Source of the DNA: a bacterium | GTDB taxonomy: Bacteria > Myxococcota_A > Bradymonadia > UBA7976 > UBA1532 | Assembly (NCBI GenBank): GCA_030426085.1 | Contig: JAUHYW010000069.1 | Coordinates: 1 to 59,228 of the forward strand | Length of the DNA stretch: 59,228 nucleotides | Direction of reading: 5' to 3' | Shown: one piece after another, positions 8,284 through 17,919 of the stretch | Position numbering within the stretch: the stretch's first letter is position 1 | How the letters are laid out: every line of letters begins with the position of its first letter | Made by a program: the position numbers and the translations under genes | The notes under the pieces: model-generated | Told to the model about the DNA's origin: nothing | Database searches by the model: none | What the model saw: only the letters and a program-made list of their open reading frames with translations

Positions 8284-9251
8284 GGCAGCACCGGCAGGAT
8301 GGTCGAGTTGAGCAGGGTGATGCCGACGCCGATCTCGCCGTTGGTCGAGATGGCGAGCAGGCCGGCGAAGTTGGAGCTGCCGATGGGCACCCGCAGCAGG
8401 CCGGTGACGGTCAGCACCGGGTCGAGGATGTCGATGTCGGCGTCGGCGATGCCCTGGGCGACGGCGGTGGGCACGCTGAGCAGGAGCTTGGCGCCGAGGG
8501 TCATGTGCAGCCAGGGCAGCACCCGGTGGTACGAGGCGCCGACGCCGAGCACCGGGTCGTAGAGCGAGAGGACGAAGCCGGTGAGGTTGCTGTTGGTGTC
8601 GCCCCACTGGTCGGCCCACTCCAGCGAGATGTGCTGGCCGGGGTACAGCGCGAGGTCGAACATGGCGTGGGTCAGGCTCTCGCCCCGGGCCCGGCGCTCC
8701 AGCTCTTCGGCGAGGCGGTAGGTGCGCTGGGTGCCGCTGTAGCTGCGCAGGTCGGGCTCGATGTTGCCGGCGAAGATCACCCGCCCGTTGCGCAGGTCGA
8801 CGATGCGCAGGGCGACGCCGGTCTGCGTCTCTTCGATCCACACCGCGCTGCGGGCGGGCGCGCTCTGGCCCCGGTAGCGCTCGTCGAAGGCGACGATCTC
8901 GTCGAGCGCGGTGGGGCCGCTGGATTGCAGCAGGTAGCCTTCGCCGACGGTGGTGCGGATGCGCATGCAGGCCTCGCACACCCGCACCCCGCCGTCGCCG
9001 AAGGCCCGCAGCAGCGCGGCGAGGGCCCGGGCCTCGAACCAGCCCTGCGACGCCTCGTAGCGGGGGGCGGCGGCGACGAGGATCAACGGCAGGATCTCGC
9101 TGTGATCGAGGCGGCCGGCCTCCTGGCGCAGCTCGAGCAGCTCTTCGAGGCGCTCCATGGCCTCGCGGGTGGTGTCCCGCTCGGCGGATGCCATCGATGG
9201 CATCAGGCACAGGGCGCCGCACAGCGCCAGGGTGGCCGGCCTCAGAAGCAA
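8280..9251 (-). CDS. Secreted CsgG/FlgO-like domain plus predicted outer-membrane barrel (paralogue of the upstream gene)
   Basis: 323 aa if translation starts at the TTG at 9251. That start has GAGG seven bases upstream, overlaps the preceding gene by ten bases, and yields a complete signal peptide (ATLALCGALCLMPSMASA). The nearest ATG (9203) would destroy the signal. The N-terminal half has a CEAC pair and TGVALRIVDLRNGRVIFAGNI, a pattern like the CsgG/FlgO/LpoB group. The C-terminal half is a run of alternating short strands (SLYDPVLGVGASYHRVLPW; NFAGLLAISTNGEIGVGITL), as in outer-membrane barrels. It shares this two-part layout with the gene at 9242-10390. Confidence 0.7.
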   Translation of the reverse strand: MLLRPATLALCGALCLMPSMASAERDTTREAMERLEELLELRQEAGRLDHSEILPLILVAAAPRYEASQGWFEARALAALLRAFGDGGVRVCEACMRIRTTVGEGYLLQSSGPTALDEIVAFDERYRGQSAPARSAVWIEETQTGVALRIVDLRNGRVIFAGNIEPDLRSYSGTQRTYRLAEELERRARGESLTHAMFDLALYPGQHISLEWADQWGDTNSNLTGFVLSLYDPVLGVGASYHRVLPWLHMTLGAKLLLSVPTAVAQGIADADIDILDPVLTVTGLLRVPIGSSNFAGLLAISTNGEIGVGITLLNSTILPVLP

Positions 9252-10390
9252 AACGAGACCTCGGCGCCGAAGCTGTGGAACTCGAGCCCGAACAGCGCGA
9301 CGAAGTCGCCGATGCGCTCCGAGTCGTTGAACGCGGGCATGTTCTCGAGGAAGGCCGCGGCGCTGATGCGATCCCCGACCCGCATCTCGAGGCCGAGGTG
9401 CAGCCCGGCGAAGGTGCCCCGCCCGGGGCCGCCCTCGTCGCTGAGCAGGGCCACCGCGTCGCCGTCGACGGTCATCAGCGCCGCCCCGAGGAAGAGGTAG
9501 ACGTCGGGGCCGGTCAGCGAGCGGGTCTGGCCGCTGATGAGCCGCGCCATGCGGGACTGCACCATGAAGCCGTCGTAGGCGTCGGGCAGCCAGGCGTAGC
9601 CCAGCACGAGGTCGGCCTTCCACCGGCGGGCCTGGGTCAGCGCCGCTTCGAACCCGGTCTGCAACCAGATGATCGGCGCCGGGGGGAACCCGCCCTCGTC
9701 CGATCCGGCGTAGGTCCGCACGGCGAACTTGATCGGGATGTTGAACGGGCCCCGGTCTTCGAGCGCGTCGAGGTACTCCTCGCGGGCCTCGGCGGCCGAC
9801 TTGAGGCGCTCGGGGTGGCGCAGCAGCGAGGGCTTGCCCACCGGGGAGGCGATGGTGCGGCTCCATACGATGGGCAGGTCGGGGGTCAGCCGGGTGATGC
9901 GGGCCCGCAGGACGAGCCAGGCGCCCTCGGCGGCGAGGTCGATGTACAGGCCGTGGCGCCCGCCGGCACCGCCCATCTTCTCGAGCGTCTCGGGGTTGTC
10001 CAGGCCCCGGGAGACGACGGTGCCTTCGGGGCCGGAGTGCACGACCATCGCGGTGCAGGTGGGGCAGGCCGAGAGCACGAGGCTCGAGCGGGGGTTGGCC
10101 AGCAGCAGCGCGGCGAGGTGGTTCTCGACGAGGCCGGCGAGGCCGCTGCCCATGCCCACCGGTACGGTGAGGTCGGCGAGGATGACCGGGGTCGGCTCGC
10201 CGAACGGCGGGGCCTGGGTCATGTCGTGGATCAGCTCGTCGAGCAGGTCGAAGGCCGAGAGCTGGACCTGACCGGCGATCACCCGGCGCAGCTCTTCGAG
10301 CTCGGCTCGCTGCGCTTCTTCGGCGGTGATCGCGCCGGCGAGCGTCGGGATCAGGGCCAGCGCGCAGGCGAGGGGCAGGGCGCGGATCAT
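9242..10390 (-). CDS. Secreted CsgG/FlgO-like domain plus predicted outer-membrane barrel
   Basis: 382 aa, ATG overlapping the upstream stop (ATGA). It has a signal peptide (ALPLACALALIPTLAGA). The first half has VILADLTVPVGMGSGL, a CPTC pair, and WLVLRARITRLTPDLPIVW, recalling FlgO/LpoB/CsgG-type periplasmic domains. Residues after about 240 are amphipathic strands typical of a barrel (GFEAALTQARRWKADLVLGY), ending in Phe (EVSFCF), as outer-membrane proteins often do. It precedes a shorter paralogue. Vibrio flagella use FlgO, FlgP and FlgT as outer-membrane rings, which makes the co-occurrence with a MotAB/FliG-like set notable. The family assignment is tentative. Confidence 0.72.
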   Translation of the reverse strand: MIRALPLACALALIPTLAGAITAEEAQRAELEELRRVIAGQVQLSAFDLLDELIHDMTQAPPFGEPTPVILADLTVPVGMGSGLAGLVENHLAALLLANPRSSLVLSACPTCTAMVVHSGPEGTVVSRGLDNPETLEKMGGAGGRHGLYIDLAAEGAWLVLRARITRLTPDLPIVWSRTIASPVGKPSLLRHPERLKSAAEAREEYLDALEDRGPFNIPIKFAVRTYAGSDEGGFPPAPIIWLQTGFEAALTQARRWKADLVLGYAWLPDAYDGFMVQSRMARLISGQTRSLTGPDVYLFLGAALMTVDGDAVALLSDEGGPGRGTFAGLHLGLEMRVGDRISAAAFLENMPAFNDSERIGDFVALFGLEFHSFGAEVSFCF

Positions 10391-11046
10391 CGCAGCCACC
10401 GCCACGCGCCGTCGGCGCAGTAGCCCACGTTGAGGATGGTCGCCCGCCGGTCGCGCAGGGCGATGCCCATCAGCGCGTCGCCGGGTCCGAGCGATCCGCC
10501 GGCCACGTAGCGGGTGCAGGCGAGGGGCCACGCCCGCTGGGGGTCGATGCGGCCGATGACCTCGACGTCGCCCGCGGCGAGGGTCGGGGCCCGGTCGCTG
10601 ACGGTGAGGCCGGCGGCCATCAGGGCGTTCTTGGCGGCGAACTCGACCTTGCCGGCGACGTGCAGGTCGGGGTGGTAGACCTCGACCAGCCAGGTGCGGC
10701 GGCGCAGCGGGTCGGCGAGGCCGGCGATGTGGCCCGCCATCTCGTCGGCGGCGGTCCGCAGCGTGGACAGGATCGCCTCGTCCCGGGCCCGGCGCACGCC
10801 CTCGGGCATCAGCCGGGCCCGGCAGATCACCGCCCGGCGCTCGAAGAAGTCGCCCCGGGGGGCGGGGGTCTCGATGCGGCCCGGCGCCTGCTGGCGGGCG
10901 GCCTCGGTGCTCAGCGCCTCGCAGTCGAGCGCGCGCAGCTCGCGGGCGCTGCCGGTGAGCGGGCCGATGAAGCCGTCGACCGGATCCCGGATCTCTTCGA
11001 TGAGCGAGGGCAGCGCGAAGAGCAGCACGTACAGCCAGAACTCCAT
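10387..11046 (-). CDS. Envelope protein of the motor-like operon, N-terminal anchor
   Basis: 219 aa. The N-terminus is a short hydrophobic segment (EFWLYVLLFALPSLIEEI) that could be an uncleaved anchor or signal. The rest is soluble. It includes cysteines spaced like disulfide pairs and a C-terminal domain with VEFAAKNALMAAGLTVSDR and GDVEVIGRIDP, resembling the small alpha/beta domains of LPP20/CsgG-like secreted proteins. It starts three bases after the upstream lipoprotein stop and overlaps the next gene by ATGA. The function is unknown; context places it in the same envelope complex. Confidence 0.7.
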   Translation of the reverse strand: MEFWLYVLLFALPSLIEEIRDPVDGFIGPLTGSARELRALDCEALSTEAARQQAPGRIETPAPRGDFFERRAVICRARLMPEGVRRARDEAILSTLRTAADEMAGHIAGLADPLRRRTWLVEVYHPDLHVAGKVEFAAKNALMAAGLTVSDRAPTLAAGDVEVIGRIDPQRAWPLACTRYVAGGSLGPGDALMGIALRDRRATILNVGYCADGAWRWLR

Positions 11047-11049
11047 GGG

Positions 11050-11658
11050 TCAGCCGGGCCCCGTCGGGCGGCCTTCGGCGAGCACCCGCCGCCGCACCCG
11101 GGCGTTGAGCGCGAGCTGGCTGAGCTGGGCGTAGAAGTCGGCCGAGAAGTCCTCGTCGGCGTCCGAGAAGAAGCCCCACCGCTTGACGAAGCGGCCGGTG
11201 AGGGTGTCCCGGGCGAGCATGAACCCGGTCTCGTCGCGGATGACGACGTCCTGGGCGACGGTGTAGTCCGAGACGTGCTCCCAGAAGAGCCAGTCGGTGA
11301 TCTGGCGGTGCAGGATGCGGGCGGTCAGCTCGACGCGCAGGGCGGTGCGGGGGGTCGCGGGGGCCTCGGCGTCGGGCTCGGGCTCGGCGGCGGGGGCGCC
11401 GGGGGTGTGGATCTCGACCCGGGCGCCCTGGTTCTCGAAGAGGCGGGCGACCCGGCGGCAGAGCGCGCCGGCTTCGGTGGCGTCGACGGCCCCGCCCGGC
11501 GGGCAGCGGACCTCGATGTCGACGTCGGTGAAGTTGGGCCGGGTGGGGTCGACGGCGACCGGGCGGTGCAGGCCCGACATGGGCTGGTAGACCACGACCG
11601 TGCACCCCCCGGACAGCAGGGCGGCGAGCAGGGCGAGGGGTGTGCCGCGGGGCGCCAT
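11050..11658 (-). CDS. Lipoprotein, first gene of the motor-like operon
   Basis: 202 aa. ATG at 11658 with GGAGA nine bases upstream; longer in-frame extensions would run into the promoter region. The signal peptide ends with lipobox LLSGC-like (ALLSGGC). The body holds CPPGGAVDATEAGALCRRVARLFENQGARVEI split by a Pro/Glu linker, then LRVELTARILHRQITDWLFW and an Asp-rich segment. The strand-helix-strand pattern recalls LptE/DUF4136-like lipoproteins, but I cannot name it. It heads a run of minus-strand genes with gaps of nine bases or fewer down to 2582. Confidence 0.72.
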   Translation of the reverse strand: MAPRGTPLALLAALLSGGCTVVVYQPMSGLHRPVAVDPTRPNFTDVDIEVRCPPGGAVDATEAGALCRRVARLFENQGARVEIHTPGAPAAEPEPDAEAPATPRTALRVELTARILHRQITDWLFWEHVSDYTVAQDVVIRDETGFMLARDTLTGRFVKRWGFFSDADEDFSADFYAQLSQLALNARVRRRVLAEGRPTGPG

Positions 11659-11820
11659 CGGGCGGTGTCTCCAGGGGGTGGATCTCGGCCGGCGGAGGAT
11701 AGCAGAAAGAGGGCGGCGGGGCTTCTTCGCGACGGGCGGTGGATACCGCATCCGGGTGGGGGCCGCGGCGCGGTCGGAGGCCGCTTGCCTCGGCCGGCCC
11801 ATGCGCATAGGGTGTCGCGC
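11659..11820. promoter_or_regulatory. Divergent intergenic region (motor-like operon / TPR protein)
   Basis: 162 bases separate the starts of two divergent genes, so promoters for both should lie here. It contains a slightly AT-richer patch (GGATAGCAGAAAGAGG, 11694-11709) and GGATACCGCATCC (11741-11753). I could not identify a convincing pair of -35 and -10 boxes. Confidence 0.45.
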
Positions 11821-12917
11821 ATGATGACACCCCCCTGCGCCCGCGCCTCCGCGATCGGCCTGTGCGCCGCGATGCTGTGGGCCGCTCCCGGGTGGGGGCA
11901 GCCGCCGGCCGCCGATCCCCCGCCGGCCGAGCCCGAGGCCCCGTCGACCGAGCCCGAAGTGGCCGCCGAGCCCGAAGAGGCCGCCGAGCCCGAAGAGGCC
12001 GCTGAGCCCGATGCGCCGCCCGCCGATCCGGCGGCCCTCGAGGCCGAGGGCAAGCAGGCGATGATGGCTCGGGACTGCGCCACCGCCGCGGCCCGCTTCG
12101 ACGCCTTCGCCGACGCGGTGAAGGACGATCCCGAGATGAACGAGCGCCGGCTGTACGCCCGGCTCTACGCCGGGGTGTGCTACGAGCGGCTCGAGAGGCT
12201 GCCCGAGGCCGCCGCCCGGCTGCGGGAGGTGGTCTACGGCGGCGCGCCGCAGGACGCGATCGACAAGGCCGAGCCGCTCTTGCAGACCGTCGAGTCCCAG
12301 CTCCCGGTGCCGGTGACCTTCGTCTGCGAAGAGGTCGGCATCACCATCGCGCTGCTCGATCACCCCGACGAGCCCAAGCCGTGCCACGAGGTGTGGCGCC
12401 TGCCCGAAGGGGTGTATCGCGGCGCGGCGAGCGCGCCCGACGGGCGCGAGGTGCCGCTGACCATCCAGGTGCGGTCGGGTATCCCCGAAGAGGTGGTCGT
12501 GCTGCTGCCGGGGGCCAAGCGCGAGCTGGTGTCGAACGACCCCCAGCCGAGGCCCGCGGGGCCGGTCGACCGCACGCTGGCGTGGATCGTGACCGGCGGC
12601 GCGGTGGCCGCCCTGGGCACCGGCGTCGCGTTCAACCTCGTGGCCCGCTCGGCGGTCGATCGGGGTGATGAGGCCTACGGGCGCTACGAGCGGGCCCGGG
12701 CGGTGGGCAACGCCGCCGGCGCCGCCGCGGCCCGGGTCGAGGTCGAGGACGCCCGGGGCGACGCCGACACCGCGGCCTACACCAGCTACGCCTTCCTGGG
12801 CGTCGGCGCGGCCCTCGCCGGGGTCGCCGCCTGGATGTGGCTCGATTCGCCCGACGCCGAGGCGGCCGCGCTGCGGGTGGTGCCGGGCCCGGGCGGGATC
12901 GGGATCGTCGGGCAGTG

Positions 12918-12921
<4 letters not shown>
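11821..12921 (+). CDS. Secreted TPR protein with PEGA-like region and two C-terminal membrane helices
   Basis: 366 aa. Signal peptide, then a Pro/Glu/Ala repeat stalk (AAEPEEAAEPEEAAEPDA), then TPR-like helices (about 70-165: MMARDCATAAARFDAFADAV and YAGVCYERLERLPEAAARL). A beta region follows with cysteines (VTFVCEEVGITIALLDH; VYRGAASAPDGREVPLTI) like a PEGA or surface domain. Two hydrophobic helices near the end flank a coiled segment. The layout matches the TPR-plus-PEGA secreted proteins common in Myxococcota. The ATG pair at 11821/11824 leaves the start uncertain by one codon. It is followed by the MopE/FGE lipoprotein with a GTGA overlap, suggesting an operon. Confidence 0.8.
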
Positions 12922-14594
<1,673 letters not shown>

Positions 14595-14657
14595 GCGGGC
14601 GCCGCCGCGGCCCTTGATGGGGCGGTCGCCCGGCTGCATGCTGATGCCGGGGGGATC

Positions 14658-15725
14658 ATGCCGTCGTCTTTCGTCATCTTCATCGCGGTGGTCGGCGTCG
14701 CCGTCTTCGTCGTGCGGGTCGTCGCGATCTACCGGGGCTGGGCGACTCGGATGACCCACCTGGCGGCCACCCGCGGCTGGCGGGCGCAGCTCGGCTGGCT
14801 CCGGCGCCCGTCGGCGGTGGGCGAGGTCGACGGCTGCCGGGTCGTCGTCGAGATGCCCTGGCGCATCCCCGATCGCCACGACCGCAAGGGGGGCCTGCTC
14901 GCGCTCTTCGCGCGCCGGCGGGAGTCGGCCTGGGACTACGCCCGCATGACGGTCACCCTGCCCCGGACCTTGCCGCTGCGCTTCGAGCCGGAGTCGACGT
15001 CGAGCATCGGGCGCCTGTTGAGCCGGCGCGATCTCGAGCTGGGCGATCCGACGTTCGACGACGTGGTGCGCCTCGGCGGGCGGGAGGCGGCGCTGCGGGC
15101 GGCCTTCGACGGGCCCACCCGGTGGGCGGTGCGGCTGCTGGTCGAGCGGGGAGGCACCTTCGATGGGCAGGCGCTGCGGCTGGCGTGGCAGCACGATGAT
15201 CAGACCGGGCGCGACGCGGAGGCCATCGACTGCGCGCTGGAGGCGAGTCAGCGGTTGCAGGCGGGCACCTCGCCCTCGCCCGAGCGGCTGGCGCAGATCG
15301 CGGCCGATGATCCCAAGCCCGGCGTGCGGCGGGGCGCGCTGGCCTGCCTGATGCGCCGGAGCCGGGCCGCCACCGCCACCGACGCGGCGATCCGCCGGGC
15401 GCTGACCGACGATGATCCGGCGATGCGGCTGCTGGCGGCCGGCGAGCTGGGCGACCAGCCCACGCTGGAGGCGCTGGTCCCGCCGGGGCACCCGCCCGAG
15501 GTGCGGGTGGGGGCCGTCGAGGCGCTGGGCCGGACGGCGGAGGGGCGGGCCTTCTTGCGGGGGGTCGTGGCCCGGCTCGACGGCGAGGCGCGGGCGGCGG
15601 CGATCACCGCGCTGCGGGCGGCGGGCGACGTGCCGGTCGGCGGGCTGGCGCTGGCCGAGGTCGAGGGCGGGGGGTTGTCGGTCGCCGCGGACGACGCCGC
15701 CGGCAAGCTGTCGCCGGGGTCGTGA
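14658..15725 (+). CDS. Membrane-anchored protein with HEAT-like repeats
   Basis: 355 aa. One N-terminal membrane helix (FVIFIAVVGVAVFVVRVVAI) is followed by a cytoplasmic region with a beta-rich part (about 45-120). From about residue 200 come Ala/Asp-rich helical repeats (AQIAADDPKPGVRRGALACL; PEVRVGAVEALGR; LDGEARAAAITALRAAGD) of the HEAT/PBS-lyase kind. ATG follows GGGGGGATC. It lies 63 bases after the FGE gene and converges with the ornithine decarboxylase gene nine bases further on. Function unknown. Confidence 0.75.
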   Translation: MPSSFVIFIAVVGVAVFVVRVVAIYRGWATRMTHLAATRGWRAQLGWLRRPSAVGEVDGCRVVVEMPWRIPDRHDRKGGLLALFARRRESAWDYARMTVTLPRTLPLRFEPESTSSIGRLLSRRDLELGDPTFDDVVRLGGREAALRAAFDGPTRWAVRLLVERGGTFDGQALRLAWQHDDQTGRDAEAIDCALEASQRLQAGTSPSPERLAQIAADDPKPGVRRGALACLMRRSRAATATDAAIRRALTDDDPAMRLLAAGELGDQPTLEALVPPGHPPEVRVGAVEALGRTAEGRAFLRGVVARLDGEARAAAITALRAAGDVPVGGLALAEVEGGGLSVAADDAAGKLSPGS

Positions 15726-15734
15726 CGGGCGCCC

Positions 15735-16916
15735 CTACGCGAGCCGGCGCGCGCGCCGGACTCGATCGATGTCGACGAAGGTCGGCCGCGGCATAGAGTT
15801 GAAGTCGCTCGCGCTGGCCCAGGAGTAGGCCCCGACCATCGGCGAGACGAAGATCTCGCCGATCGGGCAGTCGGGCTGCATCGTGCGGGGGTAGACCACG
15901 TCGAAGCCGTCGCAGGTGGGGCCGGCGATCACCACCGGCTGGAGCGGCACGTCGGGTGTGCGCATGGCCGAGACGCAGGTGATGGGGTAGTCGGCCTTGT
16001 CGAAGACCTTGCCCGAGTACGAGCCATAGAGCCCGTCGTCGATGTAATACCACCACACCCCCTCCCGCCGGGCGCGCCCGATGACGGTCGTCACCAGGGT
16101 CATCGCCGGCGCCGAGATGAAGCGGCCGGGCTCGAGCCAGATGCGGGCCTCGGGGAAGAGCCGGTCCAGCTCGGCGGCGATCGGCGCGGTGTACGACTCG
16201 AGCGGCACGGTCGCCGGCGGGTTGAGGACCGGGAAGCCGCCGCCGATGTCCAGGGTGTCGAAGGCGACGCCGGCGTGGGCCGCCTGCTCGAAGAGCCCGT
16301 GGCAGATCTGGATCGCCTCGACGTAGCGCCGGGCGTTGAGGTTCTGGCTGCCGACGTGAAAGCTCAGCCCCCGGACGTCGAGGCCCAGGTCGACGGCCAG
16401 CGCCAGGAGGCGGGGCACGCCCGTCGGCGAGGCGCCGAACTTGCACCCCAGGTCGACGACGGCGTCGGGGTTGTCGAACCGGACCCGGAGCAGGATTCGG
16501 GCCCGATCGCGCCAGGGCACGAACTTGCGCAGCTCCTCGGGGTTGTCGGCGATGAACGTCCGGCAGCCGTAGTCCAGCGCCTCGCGGATGGCGGCCGGCC
16601 GCTTGATGGGGTGGCTGTGCAGGCACCGGGCGGGGCCGATGCCCTCGGCGCGCAGCAGGTCGATCTCGCCGGTGCTCGCCACGTCGAAGCCCGCCCCGGC
16701 CTCGGCCAGCGCCGCGATGAGCGGGGGGTGGGGCGAGGACTTGATCGCGTAGAAGATCTGCGCCCGGGGGAAGGCCGCCGCCAGCGTCCGATAGCGGTCG
16801 ACGGCGCGCTGCGGTGAGCACAGCATCAGCGGCGAGCCGAAGCGGGCGACGAGCTGCTCCAGCTCATCGGCCGACGGCATCAGGCAGTGGCTGATGTCCC
16901 TCGAATGCGCGTTCAT
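15735..16916 (-). CDS. Ornithine decarboxylase, fold III PLP-dependent (eukaryotic-type)
   Basis: 393 aa, alanine-racemase fold. FYAIKSS holds the PLP lysine K59. GFDVASTGEI, HVGSQ, DIGGGFP, EPGRF and YYIDDGLYGSYSG follow in the order expected for ODC. CDGFD carries the active-site cysteine that in ODC is contributed by the other subunit of the dimer. This distinguishes it from diaminopimelate decarboxylase. Product: putrescine. Its neighbours downstream of the regulatory region and on the same strand are two aminopropyltransferases, so the pathway continues to spermidine. A broader substrate range (lysine or ornithine) cannot be excluded. Confidence 0.9.
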   Translation of the reverse strand: MNAHSRDISHCLMPSADELEQLVARFGSPLMLCSPQRAVDRYRTLAAAFPRAQIFYAIKSSPHPPLIAALAEAGAGFDVASTGEIDLLRAEGIGPARCLHSHPIKRPAAIREALDYGCRTFIADNPEELRKFVPWRDRARILLRVRFDNPDAVVDLGCKFGASPTGVPRLLALAVDLGLDVRGLSFHVGSQNLNARRYVEAIQICHGLFEQAAHAGVAFDTLDIGGGFPVLNPPATVPLESYTAPIAAELDRLFPEARIWLEPGRFISAPAMTLVTTVIGRARREGVWWYYIDDGLYGSYSGKVFDKADYPITCVSAMRTPDVPLQPVVIAGPTCDGFDVVYPRTMQPDCPIGEIFVSPMVGAYSWASASDFNSMPRPTFVDIDRVRRARRLA

Positions 16917-16971
16917 GGCATGTCCCCTCGCTGAAGCGGGTCGCCGTGACGGTCAGCGACCCGCGGGACGT

Positions 16972-17919
16972 TCAGACCACCGTGATCCGCAAGCGCCGGT
17001 CGGGCCCGTTGACGTCGATCGCGTCGTCGAAGCCGTCGTCGGCGTCGGTGACCGGGCGCACGTCGCGAGCGCCGGCCCGGATGGCGTCGATGTACGGGAA
17101 GCCGACCTGCATGCTGTGGTGGGTCGCCGGGCTGTAGACCTGGAGCCCGTCGATGCCCCGGGCGGCCAGCCGCCGCTCGATCTCGTCGGCGGTGATGGTC
17201 GCGACGGCGTCGGTGTCGCCGTTGACGACGACCGCCCACAGCGTGGCGTACATCTGCACGTAGACGTAGAAGATCGTCTGGTGGGCCCAGACGCCGTCGA
17301 GCGTCTTCAGGATCTGCTGATAGGTGAGCGGCCGCGAGATCGGGCTCTCGCAGTGCATCACGAAGAGCCCGTCTTCGCCGCGCAGGGTCTGCTTCACGGC
17401 GGCGTAGAACTCGCGGGTGTACAGCCGCCGGGACGGGCCGAAGGGGTCGGTCATGTCCATGATGACGACGTCGAAGGTCTCATCGGTCTCTTCGATGTAC
17501 TGCCGCCCGTCGCCGATGACACACGCCACGGCGGGGTGGCGGAAGACCCCCTGATTGATCTCGGGCAGATGCGCCTCGCAGGCGTCCATCACCGCCTTGT
17601 CGAGGTCGCATTGGATGGCGCGCTCGGGGCCGTGCTTGAGCACCTCCCGCATCACGCCGCCGTCGCCCCCGCCGATGACGCACACCCGCTTCGGGTCGGG
17701 GTGGGCGGTGAGCGCCGGGTGCACCATCGGCTCGTGGTACAGCCAGTCGTTCTTCTCGACCACCTGGGTGATGCGATCGAGCAGCATCACCTTGCCGAAC
17801 TCCTCGGTCTCGATGATCTCGAGGGTCTGATACGGGGTCTGCTGGCGCACCAGCGTGCCCTTGACGGTGTAGAAGTAGCCGAACGCTGGGTTGAGGTTCT
17901 CGGCGAAGTAGCGGTCCAT
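16972..17919 (-). CDS. speE: Spermidine synthase (putrescine aminopropyltransferase)
   Basis: 315 aa from the ATG at 17919 (GTG at 17922 is an alternative). It has the SpeE order: N-terminal beta-barrel region YQTLEIIETEEFGKVMLLDR, then YHEPMVHPALTAHP, then the dcSAM site VIGGGDGGVMREVLKH. VIGDGRQYI and the catalytic block IMDMTDPFGP follow, with RLYTREFY after it. All canonical residues (GGGDGG, the Asp pair of DMTDP) are present, so it should be active. It starts within the stop codon of the second aminopropyltransferase gene (TGATG). It transfers the aminopropyl group from decarboxylated SAM, made by the SpeD encoded at 21093-21560. Confidence 0.93.
   Translation of the reverse strand: MDRYFAENLNPAFGYFYTVKGTLVRQQTPYQTLEIIETEEFGKVMLLDRITQVVEKNDWLYHEPMVHPALTAHPDPKRVCVIGGGDGGVMREVLKHGPERAIQCDLDKAVMDACEAHLPEINQGVFRHPAVACVIGDGRQYIEETDETFDVVIMDMTDPFGPSRRLYTREFYAAVKQTLRGEDGLFVMHCESPISRPLTYQQILKTLDGVWAHQTIFYVYVQMYATLWAVVVNGDTDAVATITADEIERRLAARGIDGLQVYSPATHHSMQVGFPYIDAIRAGARDVRPVTDADDGFDDAIDVNGPDRRLRITVV

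Noticed and set aside
15735-16916. Diaminopimelate decarboxylase (lysA)
   Set aside because: CDGFD and FYAIKSS plus the polyamine neighbours fit ornithine decarboxylase better.
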